Notes: generated by a model not told the origin, from the letters alone. Shown: positions 1 through 11,009, counted from the stretch's first letter. The stretch: 64,000 nt of DNA from an uncultured Oscillospiraceae bacterium (GCA_947624065.1 CANQIO010000005.1:18210-82209); one strand, 5' to 3'. Translations and numbers: made by a program.

Positions 1-2
1 CC

Positions 3-1013
3 GAGGGCGCCTATCGGGGCCATGTCTACAACGGCTCCAGTGCCGGCGCGGGGGACCGCCTCACCGTCACGGTCGGCGAGGGCGCGCTTCTCAACGGCGA
101 CGTGGCCCTCACCGAGGCCGTATACGCCATTCCCTACAGCCAGCAGGCCATGCAGGCCGTGGCCGCCTGCGGCGACGGCGTGAGCTACGTGCTGCTGGAC
201 GGCAGCGGCGAGGCGACCACCGGCAACGACGGCACCGCCGCCTATATCCTCCCCACCGCCTGGACCGACGAGCGCGTCCTGACCCTGGGCCAGGTGATGA
301 ACACCCCCTCCTACAACGGCGTCTCCGCCATCCAGATGAACGTGGAAAGCGGCGGCGTATGGGTCGTCAACGAGCTGAGTCTGCTCACCGGGCTCACCGT
401 GGCCGAGGGCGGCACCGTGTATGGGGAGCTGAGCGTGAATACCGACGGCACCCTGACCCTGCAGCCCTCCGCCGCGCTGGTGGAGCCGGGCGATTACGGC
501 GCCGCGGCCCAGCCGCCCCAGCCGGAGGATGCCGAGGACCGGCCCATGCCCATCGGCGAGGACGCCTCTCCCGCCGATGAGAACGAGCCCCCCGTCCCGG
601 AGCCGCCCGCCGATGCGCCCGATGACGGCGTGCAGCCGCCGGCCGCGGAGGACACGTCCGAGCCACGTCCCGATCCGCTGGACGCGCCGGTATTCCATGA
701 GCCGAAACCGGCGCCAATGCCGGAAAAAGAACCGAAGGAGCCACGCCCCGATCCGCTGGACGCGCCGGTGTTCCATGAACCGGAGCCGGAGCCCGTTCCG
801 GAAAAAGAACCGGAAATGCCGCGCCCCGATCCGCTGGACGCGCCGGTCAGCCATGGACCCAAGACGCCGCCCGACCCGCTGGAAGAGCTCGCCTCCGTCA
901 TCCGCCGGCCGACGCCGGTGACCGGCCGGGCCATCTCCCCGGAGCGGTGTGCAAGCAGACGTCCCGTCAAACTCAGCATCCTGCGGACCATGTCCGCCGC
1001 CTGTCGGCTCTGA
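3..1013 (+). CDS. C-terminal part of a large secreted/surface beta-helix-like protein with Pro-rich repeats (5' truncated by window edge)
   Basis: Frame is open from base 3; VTVGEGALLNGDVALTEA-type segment then PRPDPLDAPVFHEP repeats; stop at 1013 followed by a hairpin. Confidence 0.7.
   Translation, partial: EGAYRGHVYNGSSAGAGDRLTVTVGEGALLNGDVALTEAVYAIPYSQQAMQAVAACGDGVSYVLLDGSGEATTGNDGTAAYILPTAWTDERVLTLGQVMNTPSYNGVSAIQMNVESGGVWVVNELSLLTGLTVAEGGTVYGELSVNTDGTLTLQPSAALVEPGDYGAAAQPPQPEDAEDRPMPIGEDASPADENEPPVPEPPADAPDDGVQPPAAEDTSEPRPDPLDAPVFHEPKPAPMPEKEPKEPRPDPLDAPVFHEPEPEPVPEKEPEMPRPDPLDAPVSHGPKTPPDPLEELASVIRRPTPVTGRAISPERCASRRPVKLSILRTMSAACRL
660..880 (+). repeat. Tandem ~78-bp (26-aa) repeat, ~2.5 copies, encoding EPRPDPLDAPVFHEPxPxPxPEKEP
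   Basis: Direct reading of the protein and DNA: three successive PRPDPLDAPV units. Confidence 0.85.
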
Positions 1014-1043
1014 ACCGAGCCCTCCCACAGGGTAAAAATAATG

Positions 1044-1075
1044 ATCTGGCAGACACAAAAGTGCCTGCCAGATCT
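1044..1075 (+). terminator. Intrinsic terminator after the Pro-rich repeat gene
   Basis: GATCTGGCAG...CTGCCAGATC stem followed by TCGTTTT. Confidence 0.7.
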
Positions 1076-1161
1076 CGTTTTGGATGATATGAAAAATGAC
1101 CCGGACCGATGTATAGGGGGCTGCAGAGCAGCCCCCTATCATCTTCCGGGTTCTTCCGACG

Positions 1162-1236
1162 TGGTGACCCGTACGGGACTCGAACCCATGTTACCGCCGT
1201 GAAAGGGCGGTGTCTTAACCACTTGACCAACGGGCC
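1162..1236 (-). tRNA. tRNA-Glu (TTC)
   Basis: Reverse strand GGCCCGTTGGTCAAGTGGTTAAGACACCGCCCTTTCACGGCGGT...GTTCGAGTCCCGTACGGGTCACCA; acceptor and T arms pair; encoded CCA. Confidence 0.95.
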
Positions 1237-1243
1237 AAAAAAA

Positions 1244-1320
1244 TGGTGGAGACTGCGCGACTCGAACGCGCGACCTCATGCGTGTGAAGCATGCGCTCTA
1301 ACCTGCTGAGCTAAGCCTCC
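1244..1320 (-). tRNA. tRNA-Val (CAC)
   Basis: Reverse strand GGAGGCTTAGCTCAGCAGGTTAGAGCGCATGCTTCACACGCATG...GTTCGAGTCGCGCAGTCTCCACCA; anticodon loop TTCACAC. Confidence 0.93.
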
Positions 1321-1358
1321 ATCTTCATTTTCCGGGAGAGGCGGGGGCCTCTCCCTTA

Positions 1359-1435
1359 TGGTAGCGGCGACTGGATTCGAACCGGTGACACTGCGGGTAT
1401 GAACCGCATGCTCTAGCCAACTGAGCTACGCCGCC
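1359..1435 (-). tRNA. tRNA-Met (CAT), elongator-like
   Basis: Reverse strand GGCGGCGTAGCTCAGTTGGCTAGAGCATGCGGTTCATACCCGC...GTTCGAATCCAGTCGCCGCTACCA. Confidence 0.93.
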
Positions 1436-1523
1436 AAACAGCTTGGTCATTATAGCGCAGATGGCATGAATTGTCAAGAGTTTCCCACAGCGAAAAGCGT
1501 CTTTTTGTTTTCGTCCGGTGTCT

Positions 1524-2390
1524 CTACTTTTCCGCGTCCTCCAACAGGTGCGCCACGAACTTGTTCACGGCGATGGAGCCCTGCTCCTTCTTCAGCCACG
1601 CCACCCCCAGGTGCCGGTAAAAGGCCGGTTCCGCCGGGCAGGCGTACAGCCGATACGGCGTGCGCTGGAGCACCAGCTCCGGCAGCAGCGTCACCCCCAG
1701 GCCGCTCTCCACCATGCTCATCACGGTATAGTCGTCCTTCACCGTGTACTGCCTCTTGGGCCGGATTCCCGCCTTTTGGAACATCCGCTCCACGATCTGG
1801 CTGTAGCCGGATTCCAGCAGCACGAAGGTCTCCTCCGCCAGCTCCGCTAGACGCACCGGCTCTCCCGCACGGGGATGGTCCGCCGGCAGCACGATACACA
1901 TCCGATCCGCCAGCAGTTCCTTAAAGACGAACTCGTCGCCCTCCGGTTCGGTCATGAACCCGACGTCCACCATGCCGCTGCGCAGCCACTCGCAGATCTG
2001 ATACACGTCCCCCTGCAGCAGCTCGAACCCGATGTTGGGGTACTGCTCCCGAAAGCTCTTCAGATGGGGCGGCAGCCACTGGCAGGACAGGCTGGTGAAG
2101 ATGCCGATGCGGATCAGGCCGGCGTTCATGTTCTGCAGCTCCAGGGACTTCTCGAACACGTTCCGCTCCCCCACCACGATCTGGCGCATGCTGGGCAGCA
2201 GATACTCTCCCTCCGCCGTCAGGCGCACACCGCTCTTGTTCCGCGCCAGCAGCGTTACCCCGAGATCCGTCTCCAACGCCCGCACCAGCTGGCTCACCGC
2301 CGACTGGGTGCACCCAAAGAAAGCCGCCGTCCGGGTCAGGCTCTTTGTCTCCACGATCTTTAAAAACACTTCATAGCGGGATGTTTTCAT
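1524..2390 (-). CDS. LysR-family transcriptional regulator
   Basis: N-terminal HTH (KTSRYEVFLKIVETKSLTRTAAFFGCTQSAVSQLVRALE) plus LTTR effector domain; start at 2390 has a GAGGTGG RBS. Confidence 0.9.
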   Translation of the reverse strand: MKTSRYEVFLKIVETKSLTRTAAFFGCTQSAVSQLVRALETDLGVTLLARNKSGVRLTAEGEYLLPSMRQIVVGERNVFEKSLELQNMNAGLIRIGIFTSLSCQWLPPHLKSFREQYPNIGFELLQGDVYQICEWLRSGMVDVGFMTEPEGDEFVFKELLADRMCIVLPADHPRAGEPVRLAELAEETFVLLESGYSQIVERMFQKAGIRPKRQYTVKDDYTVMSMVESGLGVTLLPELVLQRTPYRLYACPAEPAFYRHLGVAWLKKEQGSIAVNKFVAHLLEDAEK

Positions 2391-2558
2391 GGCCCACCTC
2401 ATTAGACATGCTAATTTACCGCTTTAAATTCGCTTACAGGTGCATTATATACTCCCTCCACAGAATGGACAAGAGTTTTTTTGCTCATTTTTGAAAAAAT
2501 CTCTGGCGGGCTCATAGAACTGCTCACAGGGGAGATACTTACTGTGAGGTGATTATGA

Positions 2559-2732
2559 ATGACTACCAAAGAACTTCTCTATGTGGACGACGCGCTGAGC
2601 CACGCCCAGTTTCTGGTGACCCAGTGCCAGGACGCCGCCAACAGCCTGCAGGACAAGACCCTCAAGCTCCAGGCGCAGCAGATGGCCGACCGCCATCGCC
2701 AGGTCTACCGCAAATTCTACGATCTTGTATAA
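2559..2732 (+). CDS. Small 57-aa protein, probably spore-coat associated (paired with a CotF-like gene)
   Basis: ATGACTACCAAAGAACTT...GATCTTGTATAA, MTTKELLYVDDALSHAQFLVTQCQDAANSLQDKTLKLQAQQMADRHRQVYRKFYDLV; below the ORF-track cutoff; GTGAGGTGA RBS-like. Confidence 0.65.
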   Translation: MTTKELLYVDDALSHAQFLVTQCQDAANSLQDKTLKLQAQQMADRHRQVYRKFYDLV

Positions 2733-2742
2733 GGAGACAGCT

Positions 2743-2991
2743 ATGGACGACAAATGCATCATGGAGAACCTTCTCCTCACCACCAAAGGCGTCATCGACC
2801 TGTATATGCACGGGGCCATCGAGTCCTCCACCGCCAACGTGCACCAGGCCTTCTCCAGCGCCTTTGACGACACCCTGTGCATGCAGGACAACATCTACAA
2901 GCAGATGACCGCCAAGGGCTGGTATCAGAACGAGAACGCCCCCCAGCAGCAGGTCCAGCAGACCAAGCAGAAGTACAGTCCCTCATGCTGA
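2743..2991 (+). CDS. CotF-like spore coat protein
   Basis: MDDKCIMENLLLTTKGVIDLYMHGAIESSTANVHQAFSSAFDDTLCMQDNIYKQMTAKGWY resembles coat F domain; AAGGAGA RBS upstream of 2743. Confidence 0.75.
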   Translation: MDDKCIMENLLLTTKGVIDLYMHGAIESSTANVHQAFSSAFDDTLCMQDNIYKQMTAKGWYQNENAPQQQVQQTKQKYSPSC

Positions 2992-2998
2992 TGTAAAG

Positions 2999-3023
2999 CG
3001 GAGGTGTGCCCAGCACACCTCCG
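2999..3023. terminator. Terminator between convergent cotF-like and proA genes
   Basis: CGGAGGTGTGC-CCA-GCACACCTCCG then TTTCCTTT. Confidence 0.75.
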
Positions 3024-3029
3024 TTTCCT

Positions 3030-4286
3030 TTATCGGATCTGTCCGTCGCCCCGGATGACATACTTATAGGAGCACAGCTCCTCCAGGCCCATGGGGCCCC
3101 GGGCGTGGAGCTTCTGGGTGGAAATGCCCATCTCGCAGCCCAGGCCGAACTCGCCCCCGTCGGTGAACCGGGTGGAGGCGTTCACATACACCGCCGCGCT
3201 GTCCACGCTGGCGGTGAACAGCGCCGCCGCCGCGGCGTCCTCCGTGACGATGGCGTCGGAGTGGCCGGTGGAGTGGGCGGCGATATGGCCGATGGCGTCG
3301 GACACGTCGTCCACCACTTCCACCGCCAGGATATAGTCCAAAAACTCCGTGTCGAAGTCCCGCTCCCCCGCCGGGACGCCGGGGATGACGGCTGCCGCCC
3401 TCCTATCCAGGCGAAGCTGGACCGGCGGCTTTCCGGCGGCGGCGCGGTCGTCCACCAGCCGCTTTTTCAGCATGGGCAGGAACGAGGCCGCCGCGTCCTG
3501 ATGCACCAGCAGGACCTCCTCGGCGTTGCACACGCTGGGCCGGCTGGTCTTGGCGTTCTCCACGATGCGCAGCGCCTTGTCGAGATCAGCTGCCTTGTCC
3601 ACATACACATGGCAGATGCCCGTGCCCGTCTGGATGCAGGGCACCGTGGCGTTCTCCACGCAGGCCCGGATGAGCCCGGCGCCGCCCCGCGGGATCAGCA
3701 GATCCACCAGGCCACTGGCGGTCATCAGCTCCCGGGCGCTGTCCCGGGAGGTATCCTGCACCAGGCTCACCGCCTCTTCCGGCAGGCCCGCCGCACTCAG
3801 TCCCTTCCGCAGCGCCTGGGTAATGGCGTTGCAGCTGCGCCAGGCCTCCTTGCCGCCCCGCAGCACGCACACATTGCCGCTCTTCACCGCCAGGGCCGCC
3901 GCGTCGCTGGTCACATTGGGGCGGCTCTCATAGATGATGGCCACCACCCCCAGGGGCACGCTGACCCGCTCGATGACCAGGCCGTTGGGCCGCTCCACCC
4001 GGCGCAGCACCTTCCCCACCGGGTCCGGCAGCGCCGCCGCCTGGCGCACGCCCTCGGCCATGCCGGCGATGCGCCCCTCATCCAGGGACAGCCGGTCCAG
4101 CATCACCTCCGACATGGTCCCTCTGGCCGCCTCCATATCCAAGGCGTTGGCCGCCAGGATCGGGGCGGCGTCCGCCTCCAGGGCGTCCGCCATGGCCAGC
4201 AGCGCGGCCTTTCGTCCCTCCGGACCAGCCGCGGCCAGAGCCCCCTTGGCCCCCTGGGCCGCCAGCAGCATCTCCCGTGTGGTCAT
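3030..4286 (-). CDS. proA: Gamma-glutamyl phosphate reductase
   Basis: Full-length Pro[66 protein letters not shown]. Confidence 0.96.
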   Translation of the reverse strand: MTTREMLLAAQGAKGALAAAGPEGRKAALLAMADALEADAAPILAANALDMEAARGTMSEVMLDRLSLDEGRIAGMAEGVRQAAALPDPVGKVLRRVERPNGLVIERVSVPLGVVAIIYESRPNVTSDAAALAVKSGNVCVLRGGKEAWRSCNAITQALRKGLSAAGLPEEAVSLVQDTSRDSARELMTASGLVDLLIPRGGAGLIRACVENATVPCIQTGTGICHVYVDKAADLDKALRIVENAKTSRPSVCNAEEVLLVHQDAAASFLPMLKKRLVDDRAAAGKPPVQLRLDRRAAAVIPGVPAGERDFDTEFLDYILAVEVVDDVSDAIGHIAAHSTGHSDAIVTEDAAAAALFTASVDSAAVYVNASTRFTDGGEFGLGCEMGISTQKLHARGPMGLEELCSYKYVIRGDGQIR

Positions 4287-5062
4287 TTTCTTTCCCCCTT
4301 TTTCCCGATGAAGCGGGTTCCCATCGGCCGCCCCTCCACGATATCGTACAAAAGCGCCGGCTCGGCCCCGTTGGCGATGACCATGTCGATCCCCTGCTCC
4401 CAGGTCATCTTCGCCGCCTTCAGCTTGGTGGCCATGCCGCCCACCGCCAGGCCGCTCCCCTTCTCGCCCGCCAGGGCCTCGATCTGCGGCGTCACCGCCT
4501 CCACCCGCTCAATGAGCCTGGCATCCGGGTCCCGGTGGGGATCGGCCGTATAGAGCCCGTCGATGTCGCTCAGGAGCACCAGCAGGTCCGCGTGGATGGC
4601 GCAGGCCACGATGGCCCCCAGGGTATCGTTGTCCCCCACGGCGATCTCGTCGGTGGCCACGGTGTCGTTCTCGTTGATGATGGGCAGGGCTCCCATCTCC
4701 AGCAGCCGGCCCACCGTGTTCTGGAAATTGGCCCGGCGGTCCGCGTGCTCGATATCGCTGCCGGTCAGCAGGATCTGGGACACCACATGGTTATATTCCG
4801 AAAACATTTTGTCATAGACATACATCAGCTCGCACTGCCCCACGGCGGCGGCCGCCTGCTTGGTGGGCATATCCTCCGGGCGCTTCAGGAGCCCTAGCTT
4901 GCCCACGCCCATGCCGATGGCGCCCGACGACACCAGCACCACCCGATGGCCCGCGTTTTTCAAGTCGCTGAGCACCTTCACCAACTGCTCCATGTGCCGG
5001 ATGTTCAGATGCCCGGTGGCATGGGCGATGGTCGACGTACCGATCTTGATCACAACTGTCAT
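4283..5062 (-). CDS. proB: Glutamate 5-kinase (short form without PUA domain)
   Basis: [14 protein letters not shown]..., [32 protein letters not shown]; ends near 259 aa; ATGA-type overlap with proA. Confidence 0.94.
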   Translation of the reverse strand: MTVVIKIGTSTIAHATGHLNIRHMEQLVKVLSDLKNAGHRVVLVSSGAIGMGVGKLGLLKRPEDMPTKQAAAAVGQCELMYVYDKMFSEYNHVVSQILLTGSDIEHADRRANFQNTVGRLLEMGALPIINENDTVATDEIAVGDNDTLGAIVACAIHADLLVLLSDIDGLYTADPHRDPDARLIERVEAVTPQIEALAGEKGSGLAVGGMATKLKAAKMTWEQGIDMVIANGAEPALLYDIVEGRPMGTRFIGKKGERK

Positions 5063-5139
5063 AGCAGTTCTCCCGCGTATTCTGCAACTCATTGCCGCCG
5101 CCCCGTCAAAACGCACAAGGCGGCACGCTTATCATTGGC

Positions 5140-5168
5140 AGTATAGCACAGGGCCGCCGCCGGTGCAA
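5140..5168 (-). promoter_or_regulatory. Sigma-A promoter for proBA
   Basis: Reverse strand TTGCAC-N17-TATACT. Confidence 0.6.
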
Positions 5169-5183
5169 TACTTTAGTGTAAAA

Positions 5184-5211
5184 AAGCGCCCGGACCGAAG
5201 TCCGGGCGCTT
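5184..5211 (-). terminator. Terminator of the M23 peptidase gene
   Basis: AAGCGCCCGGAC-CGAA-GTCCGGGCGCTT with T-run on the reverse strand. Confidence 0.85.
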
Positions 5212-5221
5212 TGCCCCGCTG

Positions 5222-5986
5222 TCACTGGATGTTCTGGGAAGGCAGGTAGGCCATGGGGTCGGCGGTGAGGCCGTCCTTGGTCATGGCGAAGTGCAGGTGG
5301 CTGACCTGGTTGACCTCTCCCAGGGCGGTATTGCCCACGGAGCCGATGGTCTGGCCCATGGTGACGATCTGGCCGGGGGCCACCGGCGGCTGGGACGCCA
5401 GGTTGGCATAGATGGTGTGGGTGCCGTTGCCGTGGTCGATCTCCACCACCGTGCCCAGCAGGTCGTCGTTGGTCACGTTCATCACCGTGCCGGCGGCCGA
5501 GGCGATGACCGGCTCTCCCAGGGAGCACGCCAGGTCGATCCCGTCATGGGTCCGCCAGTCGGCCATGGTGCTGTCATAGAGCAGCGCCTGCACCGAATAG
5601 GGCCGTTGGACCGTGCCCTGGACCGGCCAGACATAGCTGTCCACGGTCTCCGCGAACACCGCCTGGGTCTCCGGCTCGGTCTCCTCGGACGCCTCCGCGT
5701 CCTCCTCCGGCTCTGTCTCGGCGGTCTCGGCGTCCTCCTCCGGCTCCTCGTCCAGCCAGTCGCCGTCGGTCCTCATGGCCTGGTCGGCCGGGATCATGGT
5801 CACATACGCGCCGGACACATCCACGACCGGCTCCTGTGCTTCGATATCTTCTACATTAGTCCCCGCTTCGGTGATGGCGAGCCACGCGGACACGCCGATC
5901 ACCGCCGCGCACAGGAAAAGGACTATGTAGAAGCCCTTTCCCCCCAGGGACCCGACGCCATGGCCGGACCCATTCTTGTTTTCCAT
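5222..5986 (-). CDS. Membrane-anchored M23 (LytM) peptidase, SpoIIQ-like
   Basis: Single N-terminal TM, acidic linker, LytM domain with THDGIDLA and HLHF zinc motifs. Confidence 0.85.
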   Translation of the reverse strand: MENKNGSGHGVGSLGGKGFYIVLFLCAAVIGVSAWLAITEAGTNVEDIEAQEPVVDVSGAYVTMIPADQAMRTDGDWLDEEPEEDAETAETEPEEDAEASEETEPETQAVFAETVDSYVWPVQGTVQRPYSVQALLYDSTMADWRTHDGIDLACSLGEPVIASAAGTVMNVTNDDLLGTVVEIDHGNGTHTIYANLASQPPVAPGQIVTMGQTIGSVGNTALGEVNQVSHLHFAMTKDGLTADPMAYLPSQNIQ

Positions 5987-6002
5987 TGTTGACCCTCCAA
6001 AA

Positions 6003-6048
6003 AAATTGGTGTTTCCGAAGGGTATTGTTACCCTGGAAACACCAATTT
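6003..6048. terminator. Large hairpin after eno (terminator on reverse strand)
   Basis: AAATTGGTGTTTCC...GGAAACACCAATTT perfect 14-bp arms, 7-nt T run on reverse strand immediately before the M23 gene RBS. Confidence 0.8.
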
Positions 6049-6052
6049 ATAC
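6023..6052 (-). promoter_or_regulatory. Candidate sigma-F (or sigma-G) promoter for the M23/SpoIIQ-like gene
   Basis: Reverse strand GTATA-N15-GGTAACAATA, matching sigma-F consensus GYWTA / GGNRANANTW. Confidence 0.6.
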
Positions 6053-6078
6053 AGTGGATGGGTCCGTTGGGAAAAAAC

Positions 6079-7380
<1,302 letters not shown>

Positions 7381-7403
7381 CTATTAAAATAAATTTCGTT
7401 TGC

Positions 7404-8927
7404 TTATTTACAGATCAGGCATTCGCCTGTCATATCTGCCGGCTGCTCCAGGCCCATGAGACAGAGCATGGTGGGAGCGATATCGGCCAAGCGGCCGTCC
7501 TTCAGCGCCACGTCCCCCGCCCCGCAGACGATGAAGGGCACGGGATTGGTGGTGTGGGCGGTGTGGGGCGTGCCGTCCTCGGCGCGCATCTTGTCGGCGT
7601 TGCCGTGGTCGGCGGTGACCAGAAGCACGCCGCCCATCTGGCGCACGGCCTCCCAGACCCTGCCCACGCAGGTGTCCACGGTCTCCACGGCCTTCACGGC
7701 AGCCTCCATGACGCCGGTATGGCCCACCATGTCGCAGTTGGCCAGGTTCATGATGACCGTGTCATAGGCGCCGGACTCGATCCGCTCCACGGCCTTGGAG
7801 GTGACTTCCTCGGCGCTCATCTGGGGGATCAGGTCATAGGTGGGATACTCCTTGGGGGACGGCACCAGCACCCGGTCCTCGCCGGGATAGGTCCGCTCCA
7901 CGCCGCCGTTGAAGAAGAACGTCACATGGGCGTATTTCTCCGTCTCGGCGATGCGCAGCTGGGTCTTGCCGCTGCGGCTGACGATCTCGCCAAAGGTATC
8001 CTCCAGGACCTCCGGCGGGAACGCGATGGGCAGCTCGGTCATGGCCTCGTCGTACTGGGCGGTGCAGACATAGTGCACCGGGAAGTGGCCGCGGGGCAGT
8101 TCAAAGCCGTCAAAGTCCGGCTTCATCAGCGCCCAGGTCATCTCCCGGGCCCGGTCGGGCCGGAAGTTGGCGAAGATCACGCTGTCGCCGGCCTGGATGG
8201 TGCCCTCGGGGTCGCAGACCACCGGCTCCATGAACTCGTCGGTCACGCCGGCGGCATAGCTGTCGCCCACGGCCTTCACGGGATCGCTGGCCGGCGCGCC
8301 CTCGCCGCAGACGATGGCGCGGTAGCCCTTCTCCAGCCGCTCCCAGCGCTTATCCCGGTCCATGCCCCAGAAGCGGCCCTGGATGGTGGCGATCCTGCCG
8401 TAACCCAGTTCGGCGCAGTGGTCGGCCAGCTTCTGCACGTAGCCCTGCCCGGAGGAGGGCGGCACGTCGCGGCCGTCCAGGAAGCAATGCAGATAGCACT
8501 GCTTCACGCCCCGCTCCTTGGCCATCTCCACCAGGGCGAAGATGTGCTTGATGTGGCTGTGCACGCCGCCGTCGGACAGCAGGCCCAGCACATGCACGGG
8601 GTGGCCGCTTGACGCGGCCTCGTCCATGGCGGCGCAGTAGGCGGGGTTCTCAAAGAAGCTGCCGTCGTCCACCGCCCGGCTGATGCGGGGCAGGGGCTGG
8701 AACACCACCCGGCCGGCGCCGATGTTGGTGTGGCCCACCTCGGAGTTGCCGATCTGCCCGGCGGGCAGACCTACGTCCTCCCCGCTGGCCTGCAGCTGGG
8801 AGTGGGGGAACTGGGCGAACAGGCCGTCCAGCACAGGGGTCTCGGCCACGGACACGGCGTTCCATTCGGACGCCGGCGCCAGGCCGAACCCGTCCATGAT
8901 CAGAAGTACGGTGGGCTTCTTACTCAT
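7404..8927 (-). CDS. gpmI: 2,3-bisphosphoglycerate-independent phosphoglycerate mutase
   Basis: KPTVLLIMDGFG, GNSEVGHTNIGAGR, DGRDVPPSSG, TADHGNADKM. Confidence 0.97.
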   Translation of the reverse strand: MSKKPTVLLIMDGFGLAPASEWNAVSVAETPVLDGLFAQFPHSQLQASGEDVGLPAGQIGNSEVGHTNIGAGRVVFQPLPRISRAVDDGSFFENPAYCAAMDEAASSGHPVHVLGLLSDGGVHSHIKHIFALVEMAKERGVKQCYLHCFLDGRDVPPSSGQGYVQKLADHCAELGYGRIATIQGRFWGMDRDKRWERLEKGYRAIVCGEGAPASDPVKAVGDSYAAGVTDEFMEPVVCDPEGTIQAGDSVIFANFRPDRAREMTWALMKPDFDGFELPRGHFPVHYVCTAQYDEAMTELPIAFPPEVLEDTFGEIVSRSGKTQLRIAETEKYAHVTFFFNGGVERTYPGEDRVLVPSPKEYPTYDLIPQMSAEEVTSKAVERIESGAYDTVIMNLANCDMVGHTGVMEAAVKAVETVDTCVGRVWEAVRQMGGVLLVTADHGNADKMRAEDGTPHTAHTTNPVPFIVCGAGDVALKDGRLADIAPTMLCLMGLEQPADMTGECLICK

Positions 8928-9687
8928 TGGCAGCACCGATGATGTCCGCAAACTCCGGCTTGAGGCTGGCGCCGCCGATCAGGCCGCCGTCGATGTCGGG
9001 CTGGGCCAGCAGCTCCTTGGCGTTCTTGCCGTTCATGCTGCCGCCATAGAGGATCTGCACGCCCTTGGCCAGCGCCTCGCCGTACAGCCCGGCCAGCACG
9101 CCGCGGATGTAGCCGCAGACCTCCTGGGCCTGCTCCGCGGTGGCGGTGCGGCCGGTGCCGATGGCCCAGATGGGCTCATAGGCGATGACGACCTTCTTCA
9201 TCTCCTCGGGGCTGACGCCGGCGAGGCCGCCCTTGATCTGGCTCTCCACGAAGGTGAGGGTCACGCCCGCGTCCCGCTGCTCCAGGCTCTCGCCGCAGCA
9301 CATGATGGGGGTGATGCCCGCGCCCAGCAGGGCCTTGAGCTTCTCGTTGACCAGCTCGTCGCTCTCGGCGTGATAGGCCCGGCGCTCGCTGTGGCCGATG
9401 ATGCAGTAGTCCACACCCAGGTCCGCCAGCATGGCGGCGGACACCTCGCCGGTGTACGCGCCCTTGTCATGGCTGGACACGTCCTGGGCGCCCACCTTCA
9501 TCTGGCTGCCGGCGGTGGCCGCCTTCATGGCGGGGATCAGGGGGAAGGGCACGCACAGCGCGCTGTCCACACCCTCCGCCAGCTTCGCCTTGGGGGCCAG
9601 CTCCGCCCAGAAGCCGGGCACCTCGCTGGCCAGCTTGTTCATCTTCCAGTTGCCCGCGATCAGGGCGTTGCGATACTTTTTCTCCAT
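8920..9687 (-). CDS. tpiA: Triosephosphate isomerase
   Basis: IAGNWKMNK, CIIGHSERR, AYEPIWAIGTGRTAT, GGLIGGASL. Confidence 0.98.
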   Translation of the reverse strand: MEKKYRNALIAGNWKMNKLASEVPGFWAELAPKAKLAEGVDSALCVPFPLIPAMKAATAGSQMKVGAQDVSSHDKGAYTGEVSAAMLADLGVDYCIIGHSERRAYHAESDELVNEKLKALLGAGITPIMCCGESLEQRDAGVTLTFVESQIKGGLAGVSPEEMKKVVIAYEPIWAIGTGRTATAEQAQEVCGYIRGVLAGLYGEALAKGVQILYGGSMNGKNAKELLAQPDIDGGLIGGASLKPEFADIIGAANE

Positions 9688-9701
9688 AGCCCACACGCTC
9701 C

Positions 9702-10970
9702 TTACGCGTCCTGCAGCGCGGCCACGCCCGGCAGCTCCTTGCCTTCCAGGAACTCCAGGGAGGCGCCGCCGCCGGTGGAGATGTGGGTGATCTTGTCGGC
9801 GAAGCCCAGCTGCTCCACGGCCGCCGCGCTGTCGCCGCCGCCGATGATGCTCACGGCGCCGGAGCCGGCCACGGCACGGGCCACGGCGCGGGTGCCCTCG
9901 GCGAACTTATCGAACTCGAACACGCCCATGGGGCCGTTCCACACGATGGTGCCGGCGCCCTTGACGGCGGCGGCGAACGCCTCGCGGGTCTTCTCGCCGA
10001 TGTCCAGGCCCTGCCAGCCGGCGGGGATGGAATCGGAGGGGACGGTCTTGCTCTCGGCGGCGGCGGCGAACTCCTTGGCCACCACCGTGTCCACGGGCAG
10101 CAGCAGCTCCACGCCCTTGGCCTTGGCGTCGGCGATCATCTTCTGGGCGAACTCGACCTTGTCCTCCTCCAGGAGGCTGTCGCCCACCTCATGGCCCTGG
10201 GCCTTGATGAAGGTGTAGGCCATGCCGCCGCCGATGATGATCTTGTCGGCCTTGGTGAGCAGGTTCTCGATGACGGCGATCTTGTCGGAGACCTTGGCGC
10301 CGCCCAGGATGGCCACGAAGGGACGGGCGGGGTCAGCCAGAGCCTTGCCCATGATGGACAGCTCTTTGCCGATCAGGAAGCCGGAGACGGCGGGCAGATA
10401 ATCGGCCACGCCGACGGTGGAGGCGTGAGCACGGTGCACGGTGCCGAAAGCGTCGGAGACATACAGCTCCGCCATGTCGGCCATGGCCTTGGCCACGGCG
10501 GGATCGTTCTTGGTCTCACCCTTCTCGAAGCGGGTATTCTGCAGGAGCATGATCTGGCCGGGCTGCAGCGCGGCGGCCTTGGCCTTGGCGTCGGGGCCGA
10601 TCACGTCGCTGGCCAGGATCACGGGCTTGCCCAGCAGCTGGCTCAGGCGCTCGGCCACGGGCTCCATGCGCAGCGCGTCCAGGGCCTTCTGCCACTTGGC
10701 CTCGGTGAGCTCGGCGGGGTCCTTGCCCTTCTCGGTCTGCTTCTTCACCCACTTGTCAAAGCTGGGCTCAGGCTTGCCCAGATGGGAGCAGGCGATGACG
10801 GCGGCGCCGTTGTCCAGCAGATACTGGATGGTGGGCAGAGCGGCGCGGATGCGCTTGTCGTCCTTGATCTCGCCGGTCTTCTTGTCCTGGGGGACGTTGA
10901 AGTCGCAACGCAGCAGGACCTTCTTGCCCTTCACGTCGACCTGGGTCACGTTTTTCTTGTTGTAGTTCAT
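9702..10970 (-). CDS. pgk: Phosphoglycerate kinase
   Basis: [41 protein letters not shown]. Confidence 0.98.
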   Translation of the reverse strand: MNYNKKNVTQVDVKGKKVLLRCDFNVPQDKKTGEIKDDKRIRAALPTIQYLLDNGAAVIACSHLGKPEPSFDKWVKKQTEKGKDPAELTEAKWQKALDALRMEPVAERLSQLLGKPVILASDVIGPDAKAKAAALQPGQIMLLQNTRFEKGETKNDPAVAKAMADMAELYVSDAFGTVHRAHASTVGVADYLPAVSGFLIGKELSIMGKALADPARPFVAILGGAKVSDKIAVIENLLTKADKIIIGGGMAYTFIKAQGHEVGDSLLEEDKVEFAQKMIADAKAKGVELLLPVDTVVAKEFAAAAESKTVPSDSIPAGWQGLDIGEKTREAFAAAVKGAGTIVWNGPMGVFEFDKFAEGTRAVARAVAGSGAVSIIGGGDSAAAVEQLGFADKITHISTGGGASLEFLEGKELPGVAALQDA

Positions 10971-11009
10971 GATCCTATTTCCTCCATATTTCCATAGTAT
11001 GGGTCTCAA

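Noticed and set aside
7554-10997. Long + strand ORFs opposite gpmI, tpiA and pgk (7554..8612, 8683..10218, 9783..10997)
   Set aside because: Antisense to strongly conserved genes; biased composition; no RBS or domain
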